Below the pieces are notes generated by a model, which saw only the letters and a list, made by a program, of their open reading frames with translations, was not told the DNA's origin and did no database searches. The translations under genes were made by a program, and so were the position numbers. DNA of 36,055 nt from Acetobacteraceae bacterium (GTDB taxonomy: Bacteria; Pseudomonadota; Alphaproteobacteria; Acetobacterales; Acetobacteraceae), in contig JANXMB010000154.1 in the NCBI GenBank assembly GCA_025354865.1, positions 1 to 36,055 of the forward strand. The letters are read 5' to 3'. Shown here piece by piece: positions 20,887-30,500 of this stretch (positions within the stretch are counted from its first letter, which is position 1; each line of letters opens with the position of its first letter).

Positions 20887-21559
20887 CCACGGGGCGCCCG
20901 TCCTCGATCGTTGCGCGCAGGGCGAAATCGTAGCGATCGATGTCGAGCGCGATGTCCAGGTCGCGCGGGTCCAAATGTGGCTTCGTCGGGTCGGTGAATC
21001 GCTCCGCATCGCCGCTTGCCCTTATCAGCGCGGCCGTGGCGCTCGGCGCGCCCGGGCGACCGAGCAGACGGGCACGCAGGTGTAGGGCGCAGAGTTCGTC
21101 CTCATCGGTGCGGATTTTGCCGCTGTCGCCCATCGCAACCAGCACGATCGGGGCGGTGCCGGTCGCTTGCAAAGCGCGCGCGGTGGCCGAGGCCGTTACC
21201 AACGCGGCGGCATACAGATGCCGCGCCCGGGACGCCGCCGCCACCATGCCCTGGGTGCCGGCGCTGGTACGCTGGAGCAGGATTTTGCCGCGGACATCGG
21301 CGTGCGACATCTCGTACGGGGAGTTGCCGAAGTCGAATGCCGGCGGCTTGTGGCCCCCGGTCTCGCCGATGCAGTAGTCGCCGACCCCGCCATCCCGCAG
21401 CGCCAGGGCTTCCTCCACCGATCCGACCATGACGATATGGGATGCACCGTTGGCGAAAGCGACGGCGGCGGTTGTGAAGGCGCGCAGGACGTCGATCACC
21501 GCAACCGCGCCGGTCGCTCGATTCGCGCCTTCCAGCAGGCTTTCGATTCGGATGTCCAT
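20873..21559 (-). CDS. 2-phosphosulfolactate phosphatase family protein (ComB-like)
   Basis: A 228-residue ComB-fold protein. It has the family's VIDVLRAFTTAAVAFANGA (usual form VIDVLRATST), GENGG-like IGETGGHKPPAFDFGNSP, TSAGTQGM and the late DEDELCALHL. ComB dephosphorylates 2-phospho-3-sulfolactate in coenzyme M synthesis, but many bacteria without coenzyme M have homologues of unknown role, and no other sulfonate gene is nearby. GGGAGG 8 nt before ATG 21559 supports the start. It lies 94 bp downstream of the hemN-2OG-2OG genes on the same strand and could be read through from them. It overlaps the convergent lactonase gene by 14 bp. Confidence 0.75.
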   Translation of the reverse strand: MDIRIESLLEGANRATGAVAVIDVLRAFTTAAVAFANGASHIVMVGSVEEALALRDGGVGDYCIGETGGHKPPAFDFGNSPYEMSHADVRGKILLQRTSAGTQGMVAAASRARHLYAAALVTASATARALQATGTAPIVLVAMGDSGKIRTDEDELCALHLRARLLGRPGAPSATAALIRASGDAERFTDPTKPHLDPRDLDIALDIDRYDFALRATIEDGRPVVRRL

Positions 21560-21653
21560 GCGTGTTGCCTCCCGTTCGGAAGGCCATCGCCTAAAGTGGA
21601 AGGATCGCAGAGGGAAGTACCGGCGGTCGCGATCGGGCCAAATCGGCGATAGG

Positions 21654-22325
21654 TTAGAGCGTGGCGACGACCGGTTCGTCGGGAAAGGCCAATTCGTGCC
21701 GAGACCGCCATTCCGGCTTCACGTAGTTGACGATCACGGTCCGTCGCAGGCCCCGGATCGGCCGCCGGGCGAAGCCATGCCAAGTGTCGGATGCCGGGAC
21801 GAACAGCAGGCCCTCGTCGAAGCTGCCGGGCGCGCGGGCCAGCACTGTTCCGCTGGCGTCCATCACATCGGTACCCCAATCCTGAGCGTCCTCGTGATCG
21901 GATAAATAGATCAGCAGAGTCAATATCTTGGCGCCAATGTCGGTGTGCGGTTCCAGCCAGAACCCGTCGGTGTCGAGGCAACACTCGATGCGCAAATAGC
22001 CACCTTCGAGGCTGGCGCCGGTCATGTCCTGCAACAACGCCACGGTTGCCTCGTCCTGAAACGCCTCCGCCAGTTCTGCACAAGCCGGGAACCGGTGCCG
22101 CTGTTCGGTGTCGATGAAAATACGCCGGGCGTTGTGGGTTTCGCGCTTGCCCCGCGTGTCGGCGATCGTCGGGGCCGGGAACGGCAACGCGGTCAACGCC
22201 TGTGCCAGATCGATCGGTAGTACGCGATGCAGCAACCAATAACGGTATGGGGAGTCCACCTGCGTGGCCTTGCGCAGGGCACACCGCATACGTCCGCCGG
22301 CCGGGGATTGCAGGAGCGTGTCCAT
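21654..22325 (-). CDS. 2-oxoglutarate/Fe(II)-dependent oxygenase (second of pair)
   Basis: A 223-residue protein with a double-stranded beta-helix core. The iron triad is visible: His127 and Asp129 in EPHTDIG and His183 in DTWHGF; Arg194 or Arg195 (GLRRTVIVNYV) is the probable 2-oxoglutarate ligand. ATG 22325 is used because GAGG lies 6 nt upstream; the frame extends to a TTG at 22337 that is less likely. It begins 8 nt after the stop of the other 2OG oxygenase gene and is the third gene of the hemN unit. Relatives are small hydroxylases found near polysaccharide or peptide genes; the substrate here is unknown. The two oxygenases share only the core and are not a recent duplication. Confidence 0.8.
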   Translation of the reverse strand: MDTLLQSPAGGRMRCALRKATQVDSPYRYWLLHRVLPIDLAQALTALPFPAPTIADTRGKRETHNARRIFIDTEQRHRFPACAELAEAFQDEATVALLQDMTGASLEGGYLRIECCLDTDGFWLEPHTDIGAKILTLLIYLSDHEDAQDWGTDVMDASGTVLARAPGSFDEGLLFVPASDTWHGFARRPIRGLRRTVIVNYVKPEWRSRHELAFPDEPVVATL

Positions 22326-22333
22326 GGTGTGCC

Positions 22334-22954
22334 TCAACGGAAGTGAAGAAGGTGTTTGATCCCGGCGGACACCGCATGCCGCCGGAGTTCCCGACGAGCA
22401 GCGGCGGGGTCGGTCATCCAGTTGAACATGATGGCGCGGCGGGGACCGTCGAAGGGCTTGTGGCCGTGCCAGGAATTGTCGGTGCGACGAAAGACGATCA
22501 GGGTGCCAGCGACAGGCGGCACCTCGCCCACCATGTCTTCGAGGCTATTGGGCCCGCGCAGAAGCCGCAAACGTCCCCCTTCGTTAGACCAATCGGTATT
22601 CAGATAGAGCAACGCCGTCACAACCTTGGTGGTGCTGTCGGTGTGGATCTGTCCATCGATCGGCCGGGTGCGTGCCCGCAATGTCACCATCAGCGTTGCG
22701 GGATCGAGCGGTAGGCCAAACTTCCGGCCGAATGCCTCGGTCGTGCGAGGGTCGCGGATGGATCGCAGCAACGCCCCGAATGCGTCGTGCGATGGGTTCG
22801 CGGGGGCAGGCAATACGCCGGGTAAATCGGGACCTGGAAACGCCGCCGCTGCCGCCATCGCCGTATCGTGCGGCACGAAGCCGGGCAGGATCAGGTGGTC
22901 GAACGGCACCCGCACCAAGGGGGTTCGATCGAATGTATCGAGGTCGAGTTCCAT
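22334..22954 (-). CDS. 2-oxoglutarate/Fe(II)-dependent oxygenase (first of pair)
   Basis: A 206-residue prolyl-4-hydroxylase-like 2OG-Fe(II) oxygenase. Iron ligands are His104 and Asp106 in GQIHTDSTTK and His163 in NSWHGHKPF; Arg172/Arg173 (GPRRAIMFNWM) should bind the 2-oxoglutarate carboxylate. The segment ALLYLNTDWSNEGGRLRLL is typical of this subfamily. Its ATG lies one base after the hemN stop, so translation is almost certainly coupled, and it is followed 8 nt later by a second 2OG oxygenase. These enzymes need O2, whereas HemN works without it, so the operon combination is unexpected. The substrate is unknown. Confidence 0.85.
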   Translation of the reverse strand: MELDLDTFDRTPLVRVPFDHLILPGFVPHDTAMAAAAAFPGPDLPGVLPAPANPSHDAFGALLRSIRDPRTTEAFGRKFGLPLDPATLMVTLRARTRPIDGQIHTDSTTKVVTALLYLNTDWSNEGGRLRLLRGPNSLEDMVGEVPPVAGTLIVFRRTDNSWHGHKPFDGPRRAIMFNWMTDPAAARRELRRHAVSAGIKHLLHFR

Positions 22955-22955
22955 A

Positions 22956-24308
22956 TCACACCGCCGCCGAGTGGCGCCCGGCGCCCGGCCGCAACCAAGT
23001 ATCGAATGCGGCGGCGACGTTGCGGACGAATGTTCGACCCTCCGGCCGCACCGCGACGCGGTAGCCGTCCCAGTCGATCAGGCCGTCGTGCTGCATCTCC
23101 TGCAAGGCGGGCGCGGCATCCATCAGCGCGGTGGGGCTGGCACCGTGGCGCGTGGCAGTTTCCGCCAAATCGACGGCGAACCGGCACATGATCTGCTCGA
23201 TGGCGTCGCGGCGCAGACGATCGTCGGCGGTCGTCGCGATGCCGCGACCGACTGGCAGGGTGCCAGTGCGCACCGCATCCCGCCAAGCCGGCACACTCGG
23301 ATGGTTCTGCACGTAACCCTGCGGCAGGGATCCGATGGACGAGGCGCCGAGACCCAGCAGCACCGGGGCATCGTCGGTGGTGTAGCCCTGGAAATTACGT
23401 TTCAGGTTCCCGGTGTTGGCCGCGCGCGCCAGATCGTCGTTGGGCCGAGCAAAGTGGTCTAATCCAATGGCGACATATCCGGCCTCGGCGATTGCCATTT
23501 CGGCGGCTTGGCGCTGGGCGTAGCGTTCCTCCCGACCCGGCAACGCCGCCTCGGGGATCAGGTTTTGGTGCTTTTTCATCCACGGCACATGCGCGTAACC
23601 GAACACCGCGACCCGATCCGGATGGAGTGCCAGTGCCTGCCGCACGGTGTCGCGAATGCCCGCGACCGTCTGGTGAGGCAGGCCGTAAATCAAATCCAAA
23701 TTCAACGACCGCACCCCGGCCGCGCGCAGTCCGTCCGCACACTGCTGGGTTAGCGCGAAATCCTGATGGCGACCGATCGCCGCCTGCACCTTCGGATCGA
23801 AATCCTGCACGCCGAGGCTGGCGCGGGTCGTGCCCATGGCGGCCATCGTTGCCAAGGATGCCGCCGTCAGCGTGCGCGGGTCGATCTCCACCGCGATTTC
23901 GGCGTCGTCGGCCACGTCGAACCGGTCGCGGAGCTTGGCGGCGATCGCGGCCATGGCGTCGGCAGGCAGGCTGGTGGGTGTGCCGCCGCCCCAATGGATA
24001 TGCCGCACCCGCTGCCGCCGCCCGATCGTGCGCGCAATCAGATCGATCTCCGTCTGTAGCGTCTCGGCATAGGCAAACAGCGGCGCGCTTTGAACGACCA
24101 CGGTCGTATGGCACGCGCAGAACAGGCACAGCGAAGCGCAGAACGGCACATGCAAATAAAGCGACAACGGCGCATCCTCGGGCAGGGCGCGCAACCAAGC
24201 CGCGTAGTCCGCAGGTCCGATCGCCGGAGAAAAATGCGGTGCGGTCGGATAGCTGGTGTAGCGCGGCACCAGCCGGTCGTATTTCAGAAGGCGGAGGTTC
24301 GTGTCCAT
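22956..24308 (-). CDS. hemN: Oxygen-independent coproporphyrinogen III oxidase/dehydrogenase
   Basis: A 450-residue radical-SAM enzyme, close to the 457 residues of E. coli HemN. It converts coproporphyrinogen III to protoporphyrinogen IX without O2 in haem (and bacteriochlorophyll) synthesis. The N-terminal DRLVPRYTSYPTAPHF is specific to true HemN and fixes the start at ATG 24308. The CxxxCxxC cluster motif is Cys57, Cys61 and Cys64, followed by Cys66, as in HemN. Other features are IHWGGGTPTSL and ASLGVQDFDPKVQAAIGR. A TTGAC-CTGG-ATCAA FNR-type box is centred 40.5 bp before the start codon, and no clear Shine-Dalgarno exists, so a nearly leaderless mRNA is possible. It heads a tight operon with two 2OG-Fe(II) oxygenases. 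Confidence 0.95.
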   Translation of the reverse strand: MDTNLRLLKYDRLVPRYTSYPTAPHFSPAIGPADYAAWLRALPEDAPLSLYLHVPFCASLCLFCACHTTVVVQSAPLFAYAETLQTEIDLIARTIGRRQRVRHIHWGGGTPTSLPADAMAAIAAKLRDRFDVADDAEIAVEIDPRTLTAASLATMAAMGTTRASLGVQDFDPKVQAAIGRHQDFALTQQCADGLRAAGVRSLNLDLIYGLPHQTVAGIRDTVRQALALHPDRVAVFGYAHVPWMKKHQNLIPEAALPGREERYAQRQAAEMAIAEAGYVAIGLDHFARPNDDLARAANTGNLKRNFQGYTTDDAPVLLGLGASSIGSLPQGYVQNHPSVPAWRDAVRTGTLPVGRGIATTADDRLRRDAIEQIMCRFAVDLAETATRHGASPTALMDAAPALQEMQHDGLIDWDGYRVAVRPEGRTFVRNVAAAFDTWLRPGAGRHSAAV

Positions 24309-24341
24309 GCCCGCATCGTCGCACGGTGGGGCCGCATGGCT

Positions 24342-24355
24342 TTGACCTGGATCAA
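24342..24355. promoter_or_regulatory. FNR/FixK-type box between hemN and the extradiol dioxygenase gene
   Basis: TTGAC-CTGG-ATCAA matches the relaxed FNR/FixK consensus TTGAY-N4-RTCAA. Toward hemN its centre is about 41 bp before the start codon, the spacing of a class II activator if transcription begins at or near the ATG. Toward the dioxygenase it is followed by TATAGT (24360-24365), a candidate -10, so binding could repress that gene. Confidence 0.7.
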
Positions 24356-24359
24356 TGGC

Positions 24360-24365
24360 TATAGT
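24360..24365 (+). promoter_or_regulatory. Candidate -10 element of the dioxygenase gene
   Basis: TATAGT lies 23 bp upstream of the ATG at 24389 and just before GGAGGG (24378-24383). No clear -35 exists at 17 bp. If used, the FNR-type box would be centred near -23 and would block RNA polymerase. Confidence 0.35.
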
Positions 24366-24388
24366 CTGTGAAAATACGGAGGGCGATT

Positions 24389-25390
24389 ATGGAAATCCAA
24401 GGCCTCGGCTACGTCGGCATCGGTGCCTCCGACCTGTCCGACTGGTCGGCGTTTGCCACCGGATGGGTCGGCATGCAGATGGTGGAAAACGGCAACGCCA
24501 GCCGATCGTTCCGCATGGACGATCGCCGGCAACGCCTGATCGTCGATCGCAGCCTTGCCGACGGCGCCCGCTATTTCGGTTGGGAAGTCGCCGATGCCGC
24601 AACCCTGCATGCGTTGGCCGCACGATTGGAAGCGGCCGGCGTGGCGGTCCAGGCGGAACCCGCCGCGCGCGCGGACCAGCGTTTCGTGCGGGAATTGATT
24701 TCGTTCGCCGACCCCGCCGGCAACCGGTTGGAGGCGTTTTACGGCCCGCTGATTGCCGATACCGCCTTCGCCCCCGGTCGCACCCACTCCGGCTTTCGCA
24801 CCGGGGCGCTCGGCATGGGGCATGTTGTGTTCCACGTGAAGAACATCGACGATTTATACGGTTTTTATCACGATCTGCTTGGCTTCGGGGTGAGCGACTA
24901 CATCGTCGAACCTTTCCGAGCCTACTTCATGCACACCAATGCCCGCCATCACAGCTTGGCGTTGATCGAAACTGGGCGTGCCGATCTGCATCATTTGATG
25001 GTGGAGTATTTCTCCCTCGACGATGTCGGCCAGGGTTACGACATCGCGCTTGGCGAACCGGAGAAAATCGCCACGACGCTGGGCCGGCATCCGAACGACG
25101 CCGTGACCTCCTATTATCTGCGGTCCCCATCCGGCTTCATGGTCGAATGCGGCTGGGGCGGGAAGGACGTCGTGCCCGGCAACTGGACCGCGACCGAGGT
25201 CACCGTTGGACCCAGCCTTTGGGGGCACGAGCGTGCATGGTTGCCGGCGGAACAACGCGATGCCGCGCGGACCATGCGCCTGAAAGCCGCCGCCGACGGG
25301 CAGCGCATGCCGGTGCATGTGCTCGACGGCAATTATCGTAAGATCGATGGCGTATGCCCGTGGTGGGACGCAACCAAAGACCAGTCGTAG
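24389..25390 (+). CDS. Type I extradiol ring-cleavage dioxygenase (VOC fold, BphC/HsaC-like)
   Basis: A 333-residue two-repeat VOC protein of the length expected for type I extradiol dioxygenases. The C-terminal half holds the full active site: His145 (GMGHVVFHV), His202 (DLHHLMVEY) and Glu253 (FMVECGWG) as Fe(II) ligands, with the second-shell RHHSLAL pair (187-188) and Tyr242/243. The family opens catechols such as 2,3-dihydroxybiphenyl with O2. ATG 24389 is preceded by GGAGGG with 5-nt spacing, so the earlier in-frame ATG at 24368 is not used. It diverges from hemN across an FNR-type box and is followed 10 nt later by a CMD-family gene. The aromatic substrate is not known. Confidence 0.85.
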   Translation: MEIQGLGYVGIGASDLSDWSAFATGWVGMQMVENGNASRSFRMDDRRQRLIVDRSLADGARYFGWEVADAATLHALAARLEAAGVAVQAEPAARADQRFVRELISFADPAGNRLEAFYGPLIADTAFAPGRTHSGFRTGALGMGHVVFHVKNIDDLYGFYHDLLGFGVSDYIVEPFRAYFMHTNARHHSLALIETGRADLHHLMVEYFSLDDVGQGYDIALGEPEKIATTLGRHPNDAVTSYYLRSPSGFMVECGWGGKDVVPGNWTATEVTVGPSLWGHERAWLPAEQRDAARTMRLKAAADGQRMPVHVLDGNYRKIDGVCPWWDATKDQS

Positions 25391-25400
25391 GGGATTCCGA

Positions 25401-25949
25401 ATGCCGCGCATTCCTTTGAAACGCACCAAAGCCGACGTTCCGGCCGAATATGCCCATGTCATCGATGGCGTGATGGAGGTATTCGGCGCCGTGCGGGGAC
25501 CGTTCGGGGTGCTACTGCACAGCCCGGCGATGGCCGAATTGTTGTTGCCCATGGTGCCGTTCGTTCGCGAGCAGAGCGTGGTCGCCGATCTCCCGCGTAT
25601 GCTGGCCGTGTTGGCGGCAGTGCGGGAGCGTAAGGCGAAATACGTGTGGGGTGCCCAGGTTGGCTACGCCCGCCGCGTCGATGTGCCCGAGGCGCTGATC
25701 GACCTTATTCGTTCGCAAGGCGACACCGCCGCCCTGCCCGAAGACCAGCGCGATGCGATCGATTATGCTCGGCAATTGACCCTGACAAACCGGTGCGATC
25801 AGGGCTTGTTCGACCGCATGCTGGCCAAGCATGGCGCGCAATGGATGGTCGAAATGACCGCGTCGATGAATTTCTATTCTTTCCTGTGCGGCATGACGAA
25901 CGCGTTCGACGTGCCGGTGACGGAAGGTCTGGATATATTGCCGGAGTGA
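25401..25949 (+). CDS. Carboxymuconolactone decarboxylase (CMD/AhpD-fold) family protein
   Basis: A 182-residue all-helical CMD-family protein. The core resembles PcaC/AhpD: RMLAVLAAVRERKAKYVWGAQVGYARRVDVPEALI. There is no AhpD-type CxxC motif, so it is not a peroxidase reductase. In the usual W-x-x-H pattern of decarboxylase-type members the His is Gln here (WGAQ), so canonical decarboxylation may be lost. ATG 25401 follows GGGGA and lies 10 nt after the dioxygenase stop, forming a two-gene unit. The pairing suggests work on ring-cleavage or related lactone intermediates, but that is inference. It ends convergently to gltD with 64 bp between, where a hairpin lies. Confidence 0.75.
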   Translation: MPRIPLKRTKADVPAEYAHVIDGVMEVFGAVRGPFGVLLHSPAMAELLLPMVPFVREQSVVADLPRMLAVLAAVRERKAKYVWGAQVGYARRVDVPEALIDLIRSQGDTAALPEDQRDAIDYARQLTLTNRCDQGLFDRMLAKHGAQWMVEMTASMNFYSFLCGMTNAFDVPVTEGLDILPE

Positions 25950-25958
25950 CGGCGGCGG

Positions 25959-25987
25959 GTCATGGCGGGGCATCGCCCGACCATGAC
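25959..25987. terminator. Hairpin between convergent CMD gene and gltD
   Basis: GTCATGG plus CGGG pairs with CCCG plus CCATGAC, an 11-bp stem with one bulged A and a 6-nt loop. It lies between the convergent stops and could terminate both transcripts, although neither strand has a T-tract. Confidence 0.5.
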
Positions 25988-26013
25988 TGCTTCGGCAATC
26001 GATAGGAAACGCG

Positions 26014-27462
26014 TTAACGCGGCAGCGATGTCGTGCCCATCAGGAATTGGTCGACCGAGCGAGCGCATTGCCGCCCCTCCCGGATTGCCCAGACCACTAG
26101 GGACTGGCCGCGTCGCATATCGCCGGCGGAGAACACTTTCTCCCGCGAGGTGCGGTATTCTACCGTGTTGGCCGCGACGTTGCCGCGTTGGTCCAGTTCG
26201 ACCCCGGCTTGTTCCAGCAATGCATTGCGGTTCGGGCCGAGGAAGCCCATCGCCAGCAGTACGAGATCGGCTTTGAGCTGGAAGCCGCTGCCTTCGACTT
26301 CCTTCATCTGCATGCGGCCGCCTTCGCTGATCCACTCGACCCGAGCGCAATCCAGCGCGGTGATGCGGCCGTTTTCCGAAACGGCTTCGTTGGTCAGCAC
26401 CGACCAATCGCGCGCAACCCCTTCGTCGTGGGCGTGCGAGGACCGCAGCTTGTTCGGCCAATCCGGCCACACCAGCGGCTTGTTCTCCTTCACCGGCGGC
26501 TTCGGCATGATTTCGATCTGGGTGATCGACGCGGCGCCTTGGCGGGCCGAGGTGCCGATGCAGTCGGAACCGGTATCGCCGCCGCCGATCACCACGACAT
26601 GCTTGCCCTTGGCGGAGATCGTGGCGCCGAGCGATGCTTGGGCTTCGTCGTCGCCGGCATTGCGCTTGTTTTGTTGGCGCAGGAAATCCATCGCGAAATG
26701 GATGCCGTCGATTTTGCGGTTCGGCACCGCGAGGTCGCGCGGCCACTCGGCGCCCCCCGACAGCACCACGGCGTCGAATTGCGCAAGCAGTTCGTCCATG
26801 CCGATGGCGACGCCGATTTCGACGCCGGCGCGGAATTCCACGCCTTCCGCCTTCATCTGCTCGATGCGGCGATCGATCAGGTGCTTTTCCATTTTGAAAT
26901 CGGGAATGCCGTAGCGCAGCAGGCCGCCGATGCGATCGTTCTTCTCGAACAGGGTGACGGAATGCCCGGCGCGGGCCAATTGTTGGGCGCAGGCGAGGCC
27001 GGCGGGGCCGGACCCGACGACGGCGACGGTTTTACCGGTCCGATGGCTGGCCGGCAGCGGCACGATCCAGCCTTCTTCCCATCCTTTGTCGACGATCGCG
27101 CATTCGATCGTTTTGATGGTGACGGGGGTGTCGTCGATATTCAGGGTGCACGACGCCTCGCACGGGGCAGGGCAGACGCGACCGGTGAATTCCGGGAAGT
27201 TGTTGGTCGAGTGCAAGACGGTGGACGCGCTCTGGAACTGCTCTTTATAGACGAGATTGTTCCAGTCTGGAATCATGTTGTTGACCGGGCAACCGTTGTG
27301 ACAAAACGGAATGCCGCAATCCATGCAGCGTGCCGCCTGCCCCTTCAGGGCATCCGGTGCCAGGGGAACGGTGAACTCGTCGAACGATTGCAGACGCACT
27401 TCGGGCTTCGTGTAGTGCCGGTCCTGGCGTTCGATTTCAAGAAATCCCGTCGGCTTACCCAT
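26014..27462 (-). CDS. gltD: Glutamate synthase (NADPH) small subunit
   Basis: A 482-residue iron-sulfur flavoprotein that takes electrons from NADPH through FAD and [4Fe-4S] clusters to the large subunit for glutamine + 2-oxoglutarate to 2 glutamate. The N-terminus has Cys46, Cys49, Cys54 and Cys58 and then Cys97, Cys101 and Cys105. The FAD-binding [12 protein letters not shown] (150-155) and the NADPH-binding [12 protein letters not shown] are typical, and the C-terminal [18 protein letters not shown] closes the family pattern. ATG 27462 is preferred over an in-frame TTG 12 bp upstream; GGAG lies 6 nt before it. It follows gltB by about 106 bp, which contains a hairpin. Both are in the cytoplasm. 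Confidence 0.95.
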   Translation of the reverse strand: MGKPTGFLEIERQDRHYTKPEVRLQSFDEFTVPLAPDALKGQAARCMDCGIPFCHNGCPVNNMIPDWNNLVYKEQFQSASTVLHSTNNFPEFTGRVCPAPCEASCTLNIDDTPVTIKTIECAIVDKGWEEGWIVPLPASHRTGKTVAVVGSGPAGLACAQQLARAGHSVTLFEKNDRIGGLLRYGIPDFKMEKHLIDRRIEQMKAEGVEFRAGVEIGVAIGMDELLAQFDAVVLSGGAEWPRDLAVPNRKIDGIHFAMDFLRQQNKRNAGDDEAQASLGATISAKGKHVVVIGGGDTGSDCIGTSARQGAASITQIEIMPKPPVKENKPLVWPDWPNKLRSSHAHDEGVARDWSVLTNEAVSENGRITALDCARVEWISEGGRMQMKEVEGSGFQLKADLVLLAMGFLGPNRNALLEQAGVELDQRGNVAANTVEYRTSREKVFSAGDMRRGQSLVVWAIREGRQCARSVDQFLMGTTSLPR

Positions 27463-27526
27463 CGACCTCTCCAACCAATTTCTTGTCCATCCGCGCGTGC
27501 GGGGGACAGCTTCCAGAGCGCATCGG

Positions 27527-27546
27527 GCCGAACGGGTCGGTTCGGC
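27527..27546. other. Stem-loop between gltB and gltD
   Basis: GCCGAAC (27527-27533) and GTTCGGC (27540-27546) form a perfect 7-bp stem with a 6-nt loop, between the gltB stop and the gltD start. With no T-tract it is more likely a processing or attenuation element, if functional. Confidence 0.3.
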
Positions 27547-27568
27547 GCGCGCTCCTGTGCGATATGCT

Positions 27569-30500
27569 CTATTCCGCTGCCGCCAGCGTTTCCTTGCGAA
27601 GATCCATCAAGGCGCGCCGATAGTCGCGCGGCATCACTTTGACGAAATTTTTCAACGCCGCATCCCAGTTCTCCAACAGCGTCCGTGCTCGGTTGCTGCC
27701 AGTGAACAACAAATGGCGTTCGACCAGAATACGCAGGCGTTCGGCGTCGAAGCCCAGCGGATCGCCCATGCCGTTGTCTTCGACACTGACGGAGCGTTGA
27801 CGGGGCCGGTTCGGGCCGTCGGCGGACGGGGCGGCGATGGGTTCCAAATCGACCTGCGCCATGTTGCACAGCGATTTGAAGCGGCCGGCGGGATCGTAGA
27901 CATAGGCGATGCCGCCCGACATGCCGGCGGCGAAGTTGCGCCCGGTGTCGCCCAGCACGAGCACCACGCCACCGGTCATGTATTCGGCACCGTGATCGCC
28001 GCAGCCTTCGACGACGGCGATGGCACCGGAGTTGCGGACCGCGAAGCGTTCGCCGGCCACGCCCTGGAAATAGGCTTCTCCGGCGACGGCGCCGTACAGG
28101 ACGGTGTTGCCGACGATGATGTTTTGTTGCGGGTCGCGGGTACTGCCCTGCGGTTGGCGCACGACGACGCGCCCGCCGGACAGGCCTTTGCCGACGTAAT
28201 CGTTGCCATCGCCGGTCAGCGTCAGGGACACACCGCGGGCGAGGAAGGCACCGAAGCTCTGCCCCGCAGTGCCAGTCAGATCGACCGCGATCGTGTCTTC
28301 CGGCAGACCGGCGTGCCCGTATTTGCGCGCGATCTCACCGGACAGCATGGCGCCGACGGTGCGGTTGACGTTGCGCACGGTGCGTTGGATCCGGACCGGG
28401 GTGGCGTTGGCAATCGCGTCGGCGGCTTCCTCGATCAAGGTGCGATCCATTGCCTTGTCCAGGTGATGGTCCTGGGTGTCGTTGTTGAAGATCGACACAT
28501 GCGGCTTGTGGGTCGGTTGATACAGGATCTTGCTCAGGTCGACGCCGTGCGCCTTCCAGTGTTCGACCGCGTCGCGCATGTTGAGCCGGCCGACCTGACC
28601 GACCATTTCGTCGAAGGTGCGGAACCCCAACTGCGCCATCAATGCCCTGACTTCTTCGGCGATGAAGAAGAAGAAGTTGATCACATGCTCCGGTGTGCCG
28701 GTGAAGCGCTTGCGCAGGATCGGATCCTGCGTCGCGACGCCGACCGGGCAGGTGTTCAGATGGCATTTGCGCATCATGATGCAGCCGGCGGCAATCAGCG
28801 GTGCGGTGGCGAAACCGAACTCATCGGCGCCCAGCAGCGCGCCGATCACGACGTCGCGGCCGGTGCGCAGGCCGCCATCGACTTGCACGGCAATGCGGCC
28901 GCGCAGCCCGTTCAATACCAGCGTCTGCTGGGTTTCGGCCAAACCGATTTCCCAGGGCGATCCGGCATGGGTCAACGAGGTCAGCGGGCTGGCGCCGGTG
29001 CCGCCTTCGTAGCCGGAAATGGTGACATGATCGGCGCGCGCCTTGGACACGCCGGCGGCAACCGTGCCGACACCGACTTCCGACACCAGCTTGACCGAGA
29101 TACGGGCCTTGCCGTTGGCGTTTTTCAGGTCGTGGATCAGCTGCGCCAGATCCTCGATGGAATAGATATCGTGGTGCGGCGGCGGGGAAATCAGGCCGAC
29201 GCCGGCGGTCGAATGCCGGACGCGGGCGATGTTCTTGTCCACCTTATGGCCGGGAAGCTGTCCGCCCTCCCCAGGTTTTGCGCCCTGTGCCATTTTGATC
29301 TGGATGTCGTCGGCGTTGACCAGATATTCGGTGGTCACGCCGAACCGGCCGGACGCCACCTGCTTGATCGCAGATCGTTCCGAATCGCCGTTCGGCAGGC
29401 GCACGTAGCGATCGGCTTCTTCGCCGCCTTCGCCGGTGTTGGACTTACCGCCGATGCGGTTCATCGCGATGGCGAGGGTGGTGTGGGCTTCGCGGGAGAT
29501 GGACCCGAAGCTCATGGCGCCGGTTGCGAAGCGCTTGACGATGTCCTTTGCCGATACCACCTCGTCGAGGGGCACGCCCTGTTCGGGGAAATCGAACTTC
29601 ATCAGCCCGCGGATGGTGAGCAGCCGTTCGCTCTGGTCGTCGATCGTGCGGGTAAAGGCCTTGAACTTGTCCAGGCTGTTGCCGCGCACGGCGTGTTGCA
29701 GGTTGGCGATGGTGTCCGGGGTCCAGGCATGCGCTTCGCCGCGCAGACGGAACTGGTAATCGCCGCCGACGTCGAGCATGTCGCGATAGATCGGGTTGTC
29801 GCCATGCGCGTGGCGATGGCGCTGCACCGCCTCGGCCGCGATTTCCGCGAAGCCGACGCCTTCGATTGTCGATGCCGTGCCGGTGAAGCATTTTTCGATG
29901 AAGTCGGACGAGAGCCCGATAGCGTCGAAAATCTGCGCGCCGCAATAGGATTGGTAGGTCGAGATGCCCATCTTGGACATCACCTTCATGATGCCCTTGC
30001 CGACGGCCTTGATGAAGTTCTTGCGGACATCGTAGGCGGACAGGCCCATGCCGGTTTCGACCCGGATCTGTTCCAGCGTTTCGAACGCGAGATAGGGGTT
30101 GATCGCCTCCGCCCCGTAGCCGGCGAGGGCGCAGAAATGGTGCACTTCCCGCGCTTCGCCGGTTTCCACCACAAGCCCGGTGGACGTGCGCAGACCCTGG
30201 CGGATCAAATGGTGGTGCATCGCCGCCGTCGCCAGCAACGAAGGAATCGGGATTCGATCCGCCGACACCGCTCGGTCGGACAGAATCAGGATATTATGAT
30301 CGGCCAGCACCGCATCGGTCGCCTCCCGGCAGATGCGCTCGATCGCCCGTTCCAGCCCGCCGGCACCGTCTTTGGCGGGCCAGGTGGTGTCGATAGTCTT
30401 GGTGCGGAAGGCGCCGCCGGCCTGGCTGTCGTCGATCGTGCGGATTTTTTCCAGGTCGGTATTGGTCAGAATGGGCTGCGCCACTTCCAACCGGTAATGG

